In this document: positions 1 through 10,529 of the stretch, in pieces
Position numbering within the stretch: position 1 is the stretch's first letter
How the letters are laid out: every line of letters begins with the position of its first letter
From: Lineus longissimus
Taxonomy: Eukaryota; Nemertea; Pilidiophora; Heteronemertea; Lineidae
DNA length: 64,000 nt
Assembly (NCBI RefSeq): GCF_910592395.1
Contig: NC_088310.1
Coordinates: 23,765,491-23,829,490 of the forward strand
Direction of reading: 5' to 3'
Notes under the pieces: generated by a model
Databases searched by the model: none
Told to the model about the DNA's origin: nothing
The model's input: the letters and a program-made list of their open reading frames with translations, nothing else
Made by a program: the position numbers and the translations under genes

Positions 1-166
1 TACTATGCTTGGGTTTCTCTTTATACATGTTATAAGGAAACCTGATATCAATTTTGACTGAAAGGGTCCAATTTACAATTAAATTGACCTTTACATTTAC
101 TAATTCATATCCTGCGATTTTGTGTCCTGGTAGGCCTGATTGTGATGCTTAGTAATTTTATTCCAG

Positions 167-316
167 GCGACAGAAGAGGCAGCAGAGTCAACTGCTACGA
201 TGCCAGCTCGAGCTGGCCGGGCAAGTTATGTCAGTGCTGATAGGCTGAGTCAACCAGACCCTGGTGCCGTGGCTGTTGCAATGTGGTTGAAAGCAATTTA
301 TCAGGCTTTGGTCTAG
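167..316 (+). CDS. Terminal coding exon of an unrecognised upstream gene (partial)
   Basis: A pyrimidine-rich stretch ending TTCCAG (161-166) is followed by 49 sense codons and a TAG at 314-316. Reading in phase 0, the peptide begins A-T-E-E-A-A-E-S, has a small-residue/Arg-rich middle (P-A-R-A-G-R-A-S-Y) and ends with a hydrophobic, probably helical tail (A-V-A-V-A-M-W-L-K-A-I-Y). The same frame is closed just upstream by TGA at 143-145, as expected for an intron. GC content is clearly above the flanks. The rest of the gene must lie to the left of the window. I do not recognise the family. The W-x-x-A tail loosely recalls helices seen in large motor proteins, but that is too weak to use. Chance cannot be excluded for 49 codons, but the acceptor, frame and composition all agree. 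Confidence 0.5.
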   Translation, partial: ATEEAAESTATMPARAGRASYVSADRLSQPDPGAVAVAMWLKAIYQALV

Positions 317-1242
317 ATGTTTGACCTTGAGAGTTACAATTAGGGCATCTATACTATAATGCGCGTTGTGGCCGCTATTTAGGAGGCGATTTTTGTTTCA
401 AAATTGGGCTTTGGAAATGCGTCGAATTCTTGCAACCTTTGGCTTCGTAGGTCTGGATCATATGTAAGAGTGTCACTGAGGGTGTCATACGTCGAATATC
501 TTCGTGGTTTTAGAATAAATAACAACTTTTCAGAGAGCACGTCGACTGGAGAGCTCCGCTCATTCTCAAAAGCATACACAAACTTCACGCATATTCTCCC
601 TGCCACATCAGTATTAAGATCCAGCACGTATGTAGTGCTATACAACCTGGTCCATGGTGCAGGGTATTAGCAGGGAGATTAATGATTAGCCTGTTCTATT
701 TTAGTTCTATTCGAGAAACACTGACCTGAGTGATAAGGCAAATTCTGGAGAGTGGCCTACCGGAACATGCAGTCAGGGTATCAGTAAACAGTTATGCCAG
801 GATGGACAAAATATGTACAGTGGCCAGCGCTTGCTCTTTGTTTTATTCTTTACTGACTGATGTTGTCAGTTTGAATTGCGTTCTGCATCTCTCCATGCGC
901 CTGGCTTTGGTCCGACAGTGGCATTGGGTACGGGAGTGGGTAGGTGATATGCCTAATATGTGAGGGCCTTATTTGGAACAGGACCTGCTGTCACTGGTCT
1001 CAATGCATTGTGCAAAATAGCGTACTCCAATCAATCTATTGGGGGTTGCATGAAGATAGCAGCAATAAGTCCCTAAATGCAGTTAATTTCGTGTTTAACT
1101 TTTAATAAAACTTCAGTAACGTTAGAAATTTAATGTAGCTCAATCATCGTGCCCATTTAACTAATGTATATTACATTTCAACTTTGCCCGCTCCATGGGT
1201 ATATGCTAGTAATAATCAATGACGTCAGCTGGAGAAAAAATG

Positions 1243-1273
1243 CCGGTGGCGGTGGCGGTGGCGGTGGCGGTGG
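1243..1273 (+). repeat. GGTGGC hexanucleotide microsatellite
   Basis: About five units of GGTGGC. All three frames on this strand are open across it, giving poly-Gly or Val-Ala repeats, which creates apparent ORFs of no coding value. Confidence 0.9.
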
Positions 1274-1367
1274 AAGAACTCCCCGCTCTCCTTCAAGTTG
1301 GGGCCGAATGCTCATCCTTCCCCGCCTTCCAAACAGCTCTCTTTCGGTCCGCGTGCCTGTACATTGT

Positions 1368-1387
1368 ATACACAGCATGCTGTGTAT
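1368..1387. repeat. Perfect 20-bp palindrome with a partial copy 105 bp downstream
   Basis: The segment is self-complementary around GCATGC. Fourteen bases of it (ATACACAGCATGCT) recur at 1473-1486. No function is evident. Confidence 0.8.
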
Positions 1388-1569
1388 TCACGAGAAAACG
1401 TTGCTAGGATTCACAGCAGGTAGCATAAAATCGGAGGCGGGGCTTTATAATCAACAGTAATTTTGCTGTTGCATACACAGCATGCTTTGTACATATCCTC
1501 TTCCATATATTTATTAGAAAACAAAACTTTCTAAAAGGCATTCATAAAACTGGTCTCTGTTATCATTTT

Positions 1570-1583
1570 CCCCCCCCCCCCCC
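1570..1583 (+). repeat. Poly-C tract (14 C)
   Basis: An uninterrupted run of 14 cytosines, a likely site of length error in the assembly. Confidence 0.95.
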
Positions 1584-1676
1584 TTTCAACAAAGCAATCA
1601 AGTCTTCCTCTTTCCCCTTTCGTGTCTTCAGAATTTAACATAGCCACAATATTGAATATGTTATGTTAGAATGATG

Positions 1677-1720
1677 GTGACCCTTTGTGGGAGAGTGATC
1701 ACTCTCCCACAAAGGGTCAC
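1677..1720. repeat. Perfect 44-bp palindrome (22-bp arms, no spacer)
   Basis: Bases 1677-1698 are the exact reverse complement of 1699-1720, with GTGATCAC at the centre. The next pair outward (1676/1721) does not match, so the symmetry stops abruptly. A spacer-less perfect palindrome of this size could extrude as a cruciform, be a remnant of fused terminal inverted repeats, or be a fold-back artefact. A 63-codon frame on the minus strand crosses it and is not meaningful. Confidence 0.95.
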
Positions 1721-2784
1721 AAAATACCCTAAGACAAAGTGAACAGCTACAACAAAGTCTCTCGATAAGTCCTTCAGCAGAACTGATTGAGATGGCAGCA
1801 CTTGTTGGCCTCTTCCAATGTTCATCACCAAATGGGAGATGAGAAAACGCATGGAACGGACTTAATCAGGGACCTTGAAGGACAGCTTGTGAGGATGATA
1901 TAAGTTTCATTGAGGGCACCTATCGGCACCACGTTCCTCGCTTCGAGGTTGTATTTCCTGAAAATGTGTTCCCTATCCGTCCTCTCACCCACACAAAATT
2001 ACAAATCTTGCATTGACATAACAATCGGCTGGCTTGAAAGTTATTCGTACCTAATTCAGCCCTGAAGGCATGGTGTTTTTATTCAGTAAAGAAACTGATA
2101 ATGATAACGTTGTTTCCGTCATTGCATCATTAATCAAGTTTCAATCAATGCCATGTACCACTAATTAACGTTTCCCTCCGTTTCACATTCAGTTTCCTAA
2201 TGAATAGCGACATCTTCCTCCGTAAATAATCATTAACCTTTGACCCCATTGGCATTATTTAACGAACTTGCAGTTATGATCCTCGATTTCAGCGAGATTG
2301 GTTTTCAGAATGTGACGTCAAATAGCTCGGTCACATTAAATGAGGATGAAAGCTGGTCAGTGAAATGTGGAGCTAACCAGCATATGGTTTACAGTCACAC
2401 TTAAGGCATTAGTATCATGTATAACCTAACACCTGCAAAAGCGATATGGCGCACCACAATACTCCATAACTGCCAACAAATGGGCCATTATGTAGGGCGG
2501 GTCCCGCGAACGACGGCGTACTTTATAGGGAGATCCGTTGAACTGAACGGAAAAATCTCTCAAAGGGGAGTAATAGCAGGAGTCAGGTGGGCTAGATTAA
2601 TACAAACAATGTCACCGCTAGGTGTCAAAATCTATCTCTCAGTATACATCGGCACAACGAGGATTACCTTCATCCGATCCCTGACTGTGCATATTGGCCA
2701 ACTGGAGACCAACACTTTGTCTTTCTTGCCCATGCCTATATAGTAAAGTTGAGAGACTCTGTGCTTTAGAAGTGCGCAAGATGG

Positions 2785-3141
2785 ATTGTGGGCCTTTACT
2801 TCAAAGTTGGTAATGAGCACAGCATTCTACTGTTGGCAGAATAACTACTGGAGAGCGAAGTATCGCAATTTTAACCGCAAAGCGTATGTTGGTTAGAAAG
2901 GTGTAGTTGTGGTGTGTGGATTTAAAACTGGTTTGGAGTACAGAACGAACTCGTTTGGAGTATCGGCACTGTCAATATATCACTTACGAGTTGCAGGGCC
3001 TGCAGATAGCAGGTGAGGAGAACACCCCTCAGGCCTACGATTGCTGCGGGTCGACAGCATCCCGCAGTTAGAGTAACTCACATTGCGGAGGTCCGGTGGC
3101 ACTTCGCGCCTTGGATTGGAATACCTAAGTCCAATATAATA
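2785..3141 (+). promoter_or_regulatory. Upstream/leader block of TMEM179-like copy 1 (duplicated at 5255-5553)
   Basis: Sequence similarity to the second copy extends from the coding exon back to about 2785. The stretch around 2806-2850 matches 5274-5320, and the stretch around 2998-3020 matches 5427-5450 almost perfectly, including TGCAGATAGCAGGTGAGGAG. That conserved block contains a CAG/GTGAGG that resembles a splice donor, so part of the block may be a non-coding first exon. A short hairpin (3044-3067) is also conserved. The block presumably contains the promoter and 5' UTR. No convincing TATA box was identified. Confidence 0.6.
3044..3067 (+). promoter_or_regulatory. Leader hairpin, copy 1
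   Basis: CTGCGGG (3044-3050) pairs with CCCGCAG (3061-3067) across a 10-nt loop, 75 nt upstream of the first ATG. The equivalent position in copy 2 keeps a six-pair stem but has a shorter loop. Confidence 0.55.
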
Positions 3142-3470
3142 ATGGCGATGACTCGAGCCCAAGTTACTCTTCGATGGATCGAAGTTGTGCTTTATGTCTC
3201 AACATTCATCTTCAGTCTTTTGGTCTGTGTGCCAATTTTTCAAACTACCAAGGATTTTAATGGCAAATGCATTTTATACGCCGACGTTGCCATAAAATTA
3301 GTTGAGGAAAACGGTTCTCTTGTGGGGACAGTGCAGGCGTCCGGGACGACATGGGGTGAATTCAAAACGTGCGGATACACCATGTATACGAACATCTACG
3401 TGTGTGTTTATGTCGTGGTCATGTGTTGTATTTTCATCTTTCTCACAAAAAAGGATCGCGCGGATGAAGG
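3142..3470 (+). CDS. First coding exon of a TMEM179/TMEM179B-like membrane protein, copy 1 (partial gene)
   Basis: The exon encodes 109 full codons plus two bases of a split Gly codon and ends at a consensus GG/GTAAGT donor (intron from 3471). The start is the ATG at 3142; a second in-frame ATG at 3148 is also conserved. Residues about 13-32 form TM1 ending in VCVP. Next come the family signature K-D-F-N-G-K-C at 37-43 with I-L-Y-A-D after it, an N-G-S glycosylation sequon at 57-59, a W-G-E-F-K-T-C motif at 71-77, TM2 at about 81-101, and a basic stretch L-T-K-K-D-R-A-D-E-G at the exon end. Human TMEM179 has the same order, the same DFxGxC motif and a KGHEG at the equivalent point. TMEM179 proteins are four-pass membrane proteins of uncertain function; TM3 and TM4 must come from downstream exons. 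The frame is open upstream to a GTG at 3013, but that part looks like leader sequence. Confidence 0.85.
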
Positions 3471-5250
3471 GTAAGTAGTGAGCGTTTCACAATGTCACTC
3501 TTTCGCGGCCTCTCTAACATTCTTTAGATTTCATGTTCGATGCGATCTCAAAACAAAGGTCGGAGGAGCAGTTACTCCAAAGAGATTTTGTTCGAATCCC
3601 AAGCAAAGCAAATTCGATTTAATAAATTTCTTTTTTAAAATTTCTAATACTTTTAAACCAACAGCACCAAAGACTTATATTTTATTGATGGAACGGCAAA
3701 CAGTAAAAAAACCGCAAGAATAGCGCACGCGAAACATATTCATGTTTTGATTGATTAAGCTTCCATTTACCAGGTTTCCGAACAAGGTAGTTTGCCAACA
3801 TCTAAGATAAAACTCATGAAATATCGGTCGTGGATCTTCCCCTGAAGTAGCTTTACCAACCACTTTGGTTTCTCTATAAGTATCCTTCAAACTTCTTCGC
3901 TATAGTAGAACGTCAATCCAGGCCGGCCAGCGGATGTCCGATAGTTCCAGAACTACAACTGGTTCAGTGTCCTTGAGCAAGATATTTAAAACTGCATGCA
4001 CTTGTTCTCACCAGGGAGTACAAGTGCATGGTTGGAAGGAACCAAGTGTATATCGCTGTATGTCATGATGTGGATATCCGACAAAAACAGCATTGCCTTT
4101 TCTCTGGAGGTCCGATAAAATTGCCTTCCCCGCAGTGACAACGAATCATTATGTTCGGCCGTCATCACTCTTGAAGAAAAACTAAGTCAACGTACTCTGT
4201 GACAATCCTTATGTAAGAGAAGTCATCAGCTTTTCATTGCCTCTCCGAAACCCTTTATACCTCTTCTATATCTTGCTACTCTAGTACGCACATGCATTGC
4301 AATGCAGGTGTGTACATTGGAACCCAACGCTTGTTGATATATTCCCCTAGATTCTGTTTCCTACTTGAGCTTCGTATCCATAGCGCACGGTGGTTACTTT
4401 CAAACAATAAGAATATTCATCTCACTCAGCATGGGCCTTTTTAAAGTATCTTCGGTATGCCCGCTAGGTTGAGGGCCGTTTGCCGTCAAAACACTGACAA
4501 GAAGTATTAGTCTAAGGACGACGTCTCAAAGGAGAACCTTAAGCCGAAGCGTAAAAACGCTAACATTAAGAAAATGCCTCACGTTTAAGTTATTGCTTAG
4601 GCATTAGTGGGAGGGAGAGAATCTAGATGGAAAAGAGAAAGCTTGAGTCATGTAGGTGGGGAGGCGATCACTTAAACTGAACTGCACTGATAGTCTGCTT
4701 TACTCATTAGCGACGCGCACTTCAGTAATATCAATTGCCAAAAATCCAGTTACATGTATGTGCTCCATTCTCTCAAGTGACCTGCCAAAAAGGCATATAT
4801 CACACCCACGCCAGAAACGAAACGTCACAAGGACATCGATAGAATATATAGTACATCTGTCACAACAGAAACGATTGACTTTCGAGCTACCTATATATTA
4901 CCAAGCCATCGTTGAGAGGTTCAGTGCTGGATCGTTAAAAAGTCCTTGTATATATGGGTGCAAAGAGAACATAACATGTGAAACTTTAATGGCGCTTTAG
5001 TTGGTACAATGTATTGGTCCATACATAATTTTAGGTGCCGCAGTATAAACTCTCCCCAGCCTTTGATCGATAAGTTTCCCATGTATAGGGGCCGCAGCCG
5101 TTCTTCAGCGACAGTAGTTAGTTGCTGGCAATGGAACGGGTTCGTTAACGCTGGCTTACAGTTGACTGAATATCAGAAGAATATTAAAGATACATGGGTT
5201 GGGAAGAAGAGTTTTTAAGTTGACAGGTTGCGCTTCAGGAATACTAAAGA
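3471..5250. other. Intron or inter-duplicate DNA, no exon identified
   Basis: This is the sequence between the copy 1 donor and the start of the copy 2 upstream block. I searched for a phase-2 acceptor followed by a hydrophobic TM3-like exon and found none. It contains open frames up to 114 codons (4656-5000) with no motif or paired splice sites. If copy 1 is a functional first exon, it may splice across copy 2. Confidence 0.4.
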
Positions 5251-5254
5251 TTGA

Positions 5255-5553
5255 AGTTGTGCCTTTGTTACAAGTTGGTATGAGTACAGCATTCTACTCT
5301 CGGCAGAATTACCGGAGAGTGAAGGATCACAATTTCAACTGCAACACTTGATATGAACCTCTGTGTGGATTTATTATACCTTTATAATGAATTCGTTAGG
5401 ATTACGATCAGTAATACGATTTGTAGTGCCTGCAGATAGCAGGTGAGGAGGACACCACTACGTTTGTTAAACCTGCGGGAGCATCCCGCAAGTAACCGAT
5501 TCACAGTGGAGGTCCGGTCGCGTCACGCGACTCGGGAATGCCAAAGTCCAATC
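5255..5553 (+). promoter_or_regulatory. Upstream/leader block of TMEM179-like copy 2
   Basis: This is the homologue of 2785-3141, shifted by about 2.41-2.47 kb; indels have shortened the leader relative to copy 1. The TGCAGATAGCAGGTGAGGAG block, the GGAGGTCCGGT block and the AAAGTCCAAT-like block before the ATG are all kept, and their order is unchanged. This supports duplication of promoter plus exon as one unit rather than retrotransposition of an mRNA. Confidence 0.6.
5474..5490 (+). promoter_or_regulatory. Leader hairpin, copy 2
   Basis: TGCGGG (5474-5479) pairs with CCCGCA (5485-5490) around a 5-nt loop, 64 nt upstream of the ATG. The stem matches copy 1; the loop is half as long. Confidence 0.55.
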
Positions 5554-5882
5554 ATGGTGATGACTCGAGCCCAAGTGACCCTTCGTTGGGTCCAAGTTGT
5601 GCTTTATGTTTCAACATTTATCTTCAGTCTTCTGGTTTGTGTGCCGATGGCCACAACCACCAAGGATTTCAATGGTAAATGCATATTATACGCCGATGTT
5701 GACGTTAAAATTGCTGAGGAAAATGGTTCCCTTGTGGCAAGAATTGTACAAGAAGGGACTACATGGGGTGAATTCAAAACGTGCGGATACACCATGTATA
5801 CGAACATCTTTGTGTGTATATATGCAGTGGTCTGGTGTTGTATATACCTCTTAGTCACGAAAAGGGATAACGTAGATAAAGG
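5554..5882 (+). CDS. First coding exon of a TMEM179/TMEM179B-like membrane protein, copy 2 (partial gene)
   Basis: Identical in length and phase to copy 1: 109 codons plus GG, then GTAAGT from 5883. Start at ATG 5554, with the conserved second ATG at 5560. The TM1 core, K-D-F-N-G-K-C, N-G-S sequon, W-G-E-F-K-T-C-G-Y-T-M-Y-T-N-I and TM2 are all present. The two proteins differ mainly in the loop (A-R-I-V-Q-E for G-T-V-Q-A-S) and in TM2 and the basic end (V-T-K-R-D-N-V-D-K-G). No stop or frameshift has appeared, so both copies look under selection. The continuation should begin with one base completing Gly, then TM3. It is either a second tandem gene or an alternative first exon sharing downstream exons with copy 1. 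Confidence 0.85.
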
Positions 5883-8800
5883 GTAAGTTGCTAGCAGTAC
5901 TACACTGACCGCTATCTCTCTTCGCACAATGCCCAAGTTTCGCTCCGGTATGTCGCCATATGTCGTCTTCTGTAACTTTCTTTGTAAAATTTCCCTTTTC
6001 AGAAGTCTTTCACTTCACTCACTTTTCGGGTCGAAAATCCAGATAAGAATCTTCTAAGACTTTTCTAGTAGATAAGTAAATAGCTGATTCAGATTCATGT
6101 ACATGTGCATGTACAGTCACAACACGATCTTATTATATTCTTACATGTAGTTAAACATCTTGACTAAAAAATAATGAAAAACATTTCTTTGGATTTTCGA
6201 CCTGGCTAAAATATCTGCTTCCTTCTCCTGTCCAGATTCAGTCGCCGGAAATTTGCTATCTGTATCAACTCGGGTAGTAGTGTCTTCGCAGTACGATAGC
6301 CTGGATTTGATTGTTGTATGACTATTTCCCTTTTAGAAAAGGCCACAGAAGACCTTGTTACCATTTGCTTGTGACAGGCAGTCTGTGCAGAGCCATGTGT
6401 CACTTCTGTCACTGACATCACGTTATTTTAGGCTCATGTATAAGTAAGGATTGGCAAACACTAAAAGACCCGTGAACTTGGTGTCTAAACCGAGTCAGAC
6501 ATCTTATAAAATAAAAAGCCCCCAACAACAAACCTTTCGAATTGCTGCATTTGAATCAAGCATAGTTGCTTTATCGATGCAGCAGGCAGGAATCATTCAA
6601 ATTTCTAATGAGCACGCCGGAAATGCAGAATTCGGCACTTCTGATTGGACAATCCTACGGAACTAACCCCACTTTCCGCTGTCGGAAATCCCTGAATTGG
6701 TATTTGGTATATACCGCCATTCTCCTTGGAGAAGTCACAATTAGAGTGGCCGACGATCGAAGAACCACCACGCATTGCTCTTATGTACACTAAATGTATT
6801 GGCCAGGTTGTTGACACTGCTTGGCAGAGCGGCAATGTAATTTTGTGAAAACAACTCGGCGAACAAATTGATATCTGACCAATACCACTTATTATTTCAT
6901 TAGTTGTTCGATTAGCACTTGAGTTCGTATCGATTGATACAAATGCGCCGGCACTTGAAACTGAGAATTACCAGGCAGACCATGATCATAAGTTTCTCGA
7001 CGTATGGAATACAAGCTTAGTAAACTGCTGAATAAACAGCAATATAAAAGTCTCCATATATGTTGGTAACACATGGCTTTATATATCGATTATATTAAGC
7101 TATAAGGTATCAGGAAGTTGCGCCTGGAACATCTGTCAAGCCAGGCCAATCAATTTATATAGCAGTCTTCTTGAATTCGAAATTTATATGTCATTATCGT
7201 TCGTTAGTTCCTAGGATTGCTAACATGGCCGTTCTGTTGCTGCCATCCCCATCATCTGACTGATTTCGGTACCTTGCATTGATGCCATCGACAAAGGCGT
7301 CACATTTCCAGATGTTGCTCAATCGGTTTCCTAACCACTCTGAATTACTCTGAGTTCGGCTATTGGTACATACCAGTAGCAGAAACCGTATGCCAGTATA
7401 CGCCGTTCTTTCATCCTCACTAAAAACAAATTACTGATTCGCGTAGCCAGCGGCAGCTGCATTCTGTAAGAACAATGATATGAATAAGTCATGTTATGCA
7501 GCCTGACAGCAGCAAGTCTCAAGGCTGTGTTGCGAAAGAGCTTAGCTTATCTACCGTACAACTTTACCGCAGACGATAGAAGTCAATATTGGAACGGCGG
7601 CATACTCTGTAGCATCGAGGAACGCATCTTTGTTTTGGTCCGCTGCTTATTTGAGAAGTATTGATGAAGTTAATGATCGATTAGTTGATTGATTTATTGA
7701 TTTGGTGATGGATTAGTGGCTAGTATGCACTAAATTACACTCCATTGTTTCCTACGTATTTTTGTCTTCAGGACCAGTTGGCAATTATAGATCTCAAAAA
7801 TGTTCCGATTGATTACAATTTGTCAGCATTTTGTTATACCACTGAATAATTAGCCAAACGTATAATCTTCCTTCTCATATTTTTTATCGTTAGATGTCAT
7901 TTGTTTGTTTGTTTTATTCATTGATGTCAGCACATTTTGCTGTTAATTTTTGTCACGATTTATAACAGAAGCTTACAAAAAATTATGGTCCTTCTTTCTT
8001 TCCGAGTGCACCAACGGCAACATACAAAAAAGATACTACGAGTGTCCCAGAACTAGTACTACTAATTAGGTGCTGTCGTTGGAAAGCTATATGTTCACCT
8101 CATTATTTTGGAGTTTTAATGTAACTATAGCGTGGCAGCTTCAGCGACTAAAGTGAATAACTGTCATCACTTTTCTAAATAAATCAATAGTTAACTTTGA
8201 ATATTTATACCGTATTATTTGACAGAAATTCCGTGCTGTAGTAATGTAAGAGAGCATAATTTCAGAAGAGATGTCCGTTTACCATAGCAAGACCACGGTG
8301 GCGAGGCTAAACTGAGATGTCGAAGTTGAACCAGACATTTCCAAGTCACATTAATATTATTAATTCAAATAATGGTTAAGTAATGGAAAGGTAGCCCCGG
8401 CAATATCGTTTTTTATTAGGTTTATATGTATTTGTGCGCCAGCTATAGAACTGAGAAAAAAATATGATTCGCCAAACATTGACAGAGAGATGATGTATGT
8501 ATGTGATTGACTTACATCCAGATTTACAATGAACTGTCCATCTTAAGGTTCTCTTCGACGACAGCTAGGAATTGGCGAATTTGAAGTAGCATTCCGATAT
8601 CCAGAAAAAAAGTTGTCTTGTTGCCAATCGCCTTAATTATCTTATCTGGTTGCGGCTATATCGGGGTTCCATAGATCTCGGACGTGAATTAGGCTATGCT
8701 TAATAGTATTCTCGGCCATTAGCGTGGGTTAGGCCAGCCTCAAGTATCCAGATCTCAGACCAAATCGATCTAAGATGTAGACCATGAGAGGCTGATAACA

Positions 8801-9880
8801 ATTATATACATCCCAATCGTCCCCATGATAGTGTTCTGGCAACTGCTTGCAGTAGTAGCCTTAATTGCGAATATAAGACGGCAATAATCTCGGTTTTCGG
8901 TGGGATGTACATGTTATTTGTACGCGGAAATTATGCAGAGATAACATGAAGATCAATAAATTTTGTAGTTAGTTCTGGAGCTCTTATCCCTCTTGATTAT
9001 TTGCACAGGGAGAGTTTGCCACAGAGTCCAATGTACTGGATGCATTGCCATTGAAATATACATGGCAACCCTTTTGAAATATTGCTGGTGTACTCATCAA
9101 AATCGTCAACCATACCTTTGGGAATTGCTGAATGCCCGCATAATGAACTGGGATGATCTGACAAAGAGTGCATGTCGGACAGGCTGATGACTATACATGA
9201 TATTGAAAGCCACTTTGGCGGAACTTTGCACCAGGTTTTATAACATAGTGATGGGGTTGGAATTGATATGAGGTCTGCAAAACATGTAATTATCGCTCTA
9301 TGTGTGCATCATATTGATCATAATCTAATACTGCAGATTGGCACGACTCTGAAATGAATTTCAAGTTGTTTTGTTGACAGTTGTCGTTGCTTGGGGCGAT
9401 GCACCGACAACCTAACTTTTGGCACTATCACTCGAAAAATCTCCATATAGCAGACGAGGTGGCAATTTATATCATGGTCAGCGGCGTAGTCCCAATACCT
9501 TGGAAGTTTTCAAAAGCTTTTAAATTTGCCAAGTGTTCAAATTAGTCACTCATAACACGAATCCGACAAGCCTTTGAACGTTACATTTTATTATACAGAA
9601 GACACCCCAGCATGTACACCATGTCATTCGGTAAACCAATGACTCCTTATTTGGTATTAAGCTGTCCAATATTCGTCTGTCGATCTAATTTCCAGGGTCA
9701 AGTGGGTTCATCAAGTCTATTGATTGTGGGAACATCTATATATCTGACAGAATCGGGGATATTTGCCCGGCTGAATCCGCTCTCCACGGTGTCTCATAAC
9801 CGTCCTCCTTGCTTGTTTACATTAGTTGAATTGTGTTTGCAGAGGAACTGTATGAGGAAATGTACATATCATCAATGTAG
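5883..9880. other. Intron/intergenic DNA, no gene recognised
   Basis: A strong acceptor-like tract precedes 6002, but the phase needed to continue copy 2 gives only about 17 codons before a stop and no hydrophobic segment. Low-complexity TTGATTGATT-type sequence lies around 7677-7725. Open frames of 60-77 codons occur but show no motif. Confidence 0.35.
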
Positions 9881-9888
9881 TTGACAAT

Positions 9889-9983
9889 GGGGCTAATCCG
9901 GTATACCCAGTGCAATGAGGTTTCCAAGAGGCCGGTCATGGCTGTTGGGCTAATTAAGTGGTCAGTGAGGTTTCAAAGAGAAG
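9889..9983 (+). repeat. Short degenerate tandem duplication
   Basis: GGGCTAAT followed by CAATGAGGTTTCCAAGAG (around 9889-9932) recurs about 57 bp later as GGGCTAAT followed by CAGTGAGGTTTCAAAGAG. The two copies differ by substitutions and a small deletion. Confidence 0.55.
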
Positions 9984-10529
9984 CGATTGGAGAAGCATCG
10001 GAACATGGATGTATTTTTTATCTCGTTCCTGTGGCCTCATCAACAACAATTCATTGCTTCTGGCCGTGAGTTGGTTGATTCTTGTAATTAGTGGTTCCAA
10101 TAACAACATTCACCTGAGAGTGATGTAGTCCATTTTCTGTGAGTTAAGCTGTGCAGCGACCCGTAGCTGGCCTCCGTGCTTGATACAGTCTAACTTATCC
10201 AATCAGGTTCTCTTTGCGTTGGTCGTCTATCAGCTTGACCATCTATGTTTTTGCATCTTATCATACCCCGGCTACGTCTAAAGGGAGTAGGAGACCATGA
10301 GGTTCAGGATGATCGTCTATCAGTCGACTTCCTCGTACTTATTTTCTCCGACTCCAACTATGGCTTATGGACATTACAATTTAACTGATCAGGAAGATCA
10401 TCGATGTCGTTGGCTAATACGACTTCAAGATGCATTGGGTTAATGATGTCCAAATGTTGCTGGAATTTTAATGAGGATTTGAAGGACCACGTCTCTTTAC
10501 TTGCAGGTATTTACTGAGATGTACGAAAC

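Larger units (their letters stand above)
317..2780. other. Non-coding interval: probable 3' UTR then intergenic DNA
   Basis: After the TAG at 316 there are AATAAA hexamers at 514-519 and 1104-1109 that could serve as poly(A) signals for the upstream gene. Several open frames of 60-108 codons lie here on both strands (for example 404-670 and 2417-2743), but none has paired splice signals or a recognisable motif. The interval also contains a GGTGGC microsatellite, a C-tract and two palindromes, listed separately. Confidence 0.4.

Noticed and set aside
1164-1460. 98-codon frame with poly-Gly
   Set aside because: The openness comes from the GGTGGC microsatellite, which is open in every frame of that strand.
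3013-3141. 43-codon upstream extension of the TMEM179-like copy 1 frame (similar at 5443-5553)
   Set aside because: It has no ATG, diverges by indels between copies, and contains a conserved hairpin and donor-like word, all fitting a leader rather than protein.
3588-3602. GTTCGAATCC, like a tRNA B box
   Set aside because: Flanking bases do not form a T-arm stem and no A box or acceptor stem lies at the right distance.
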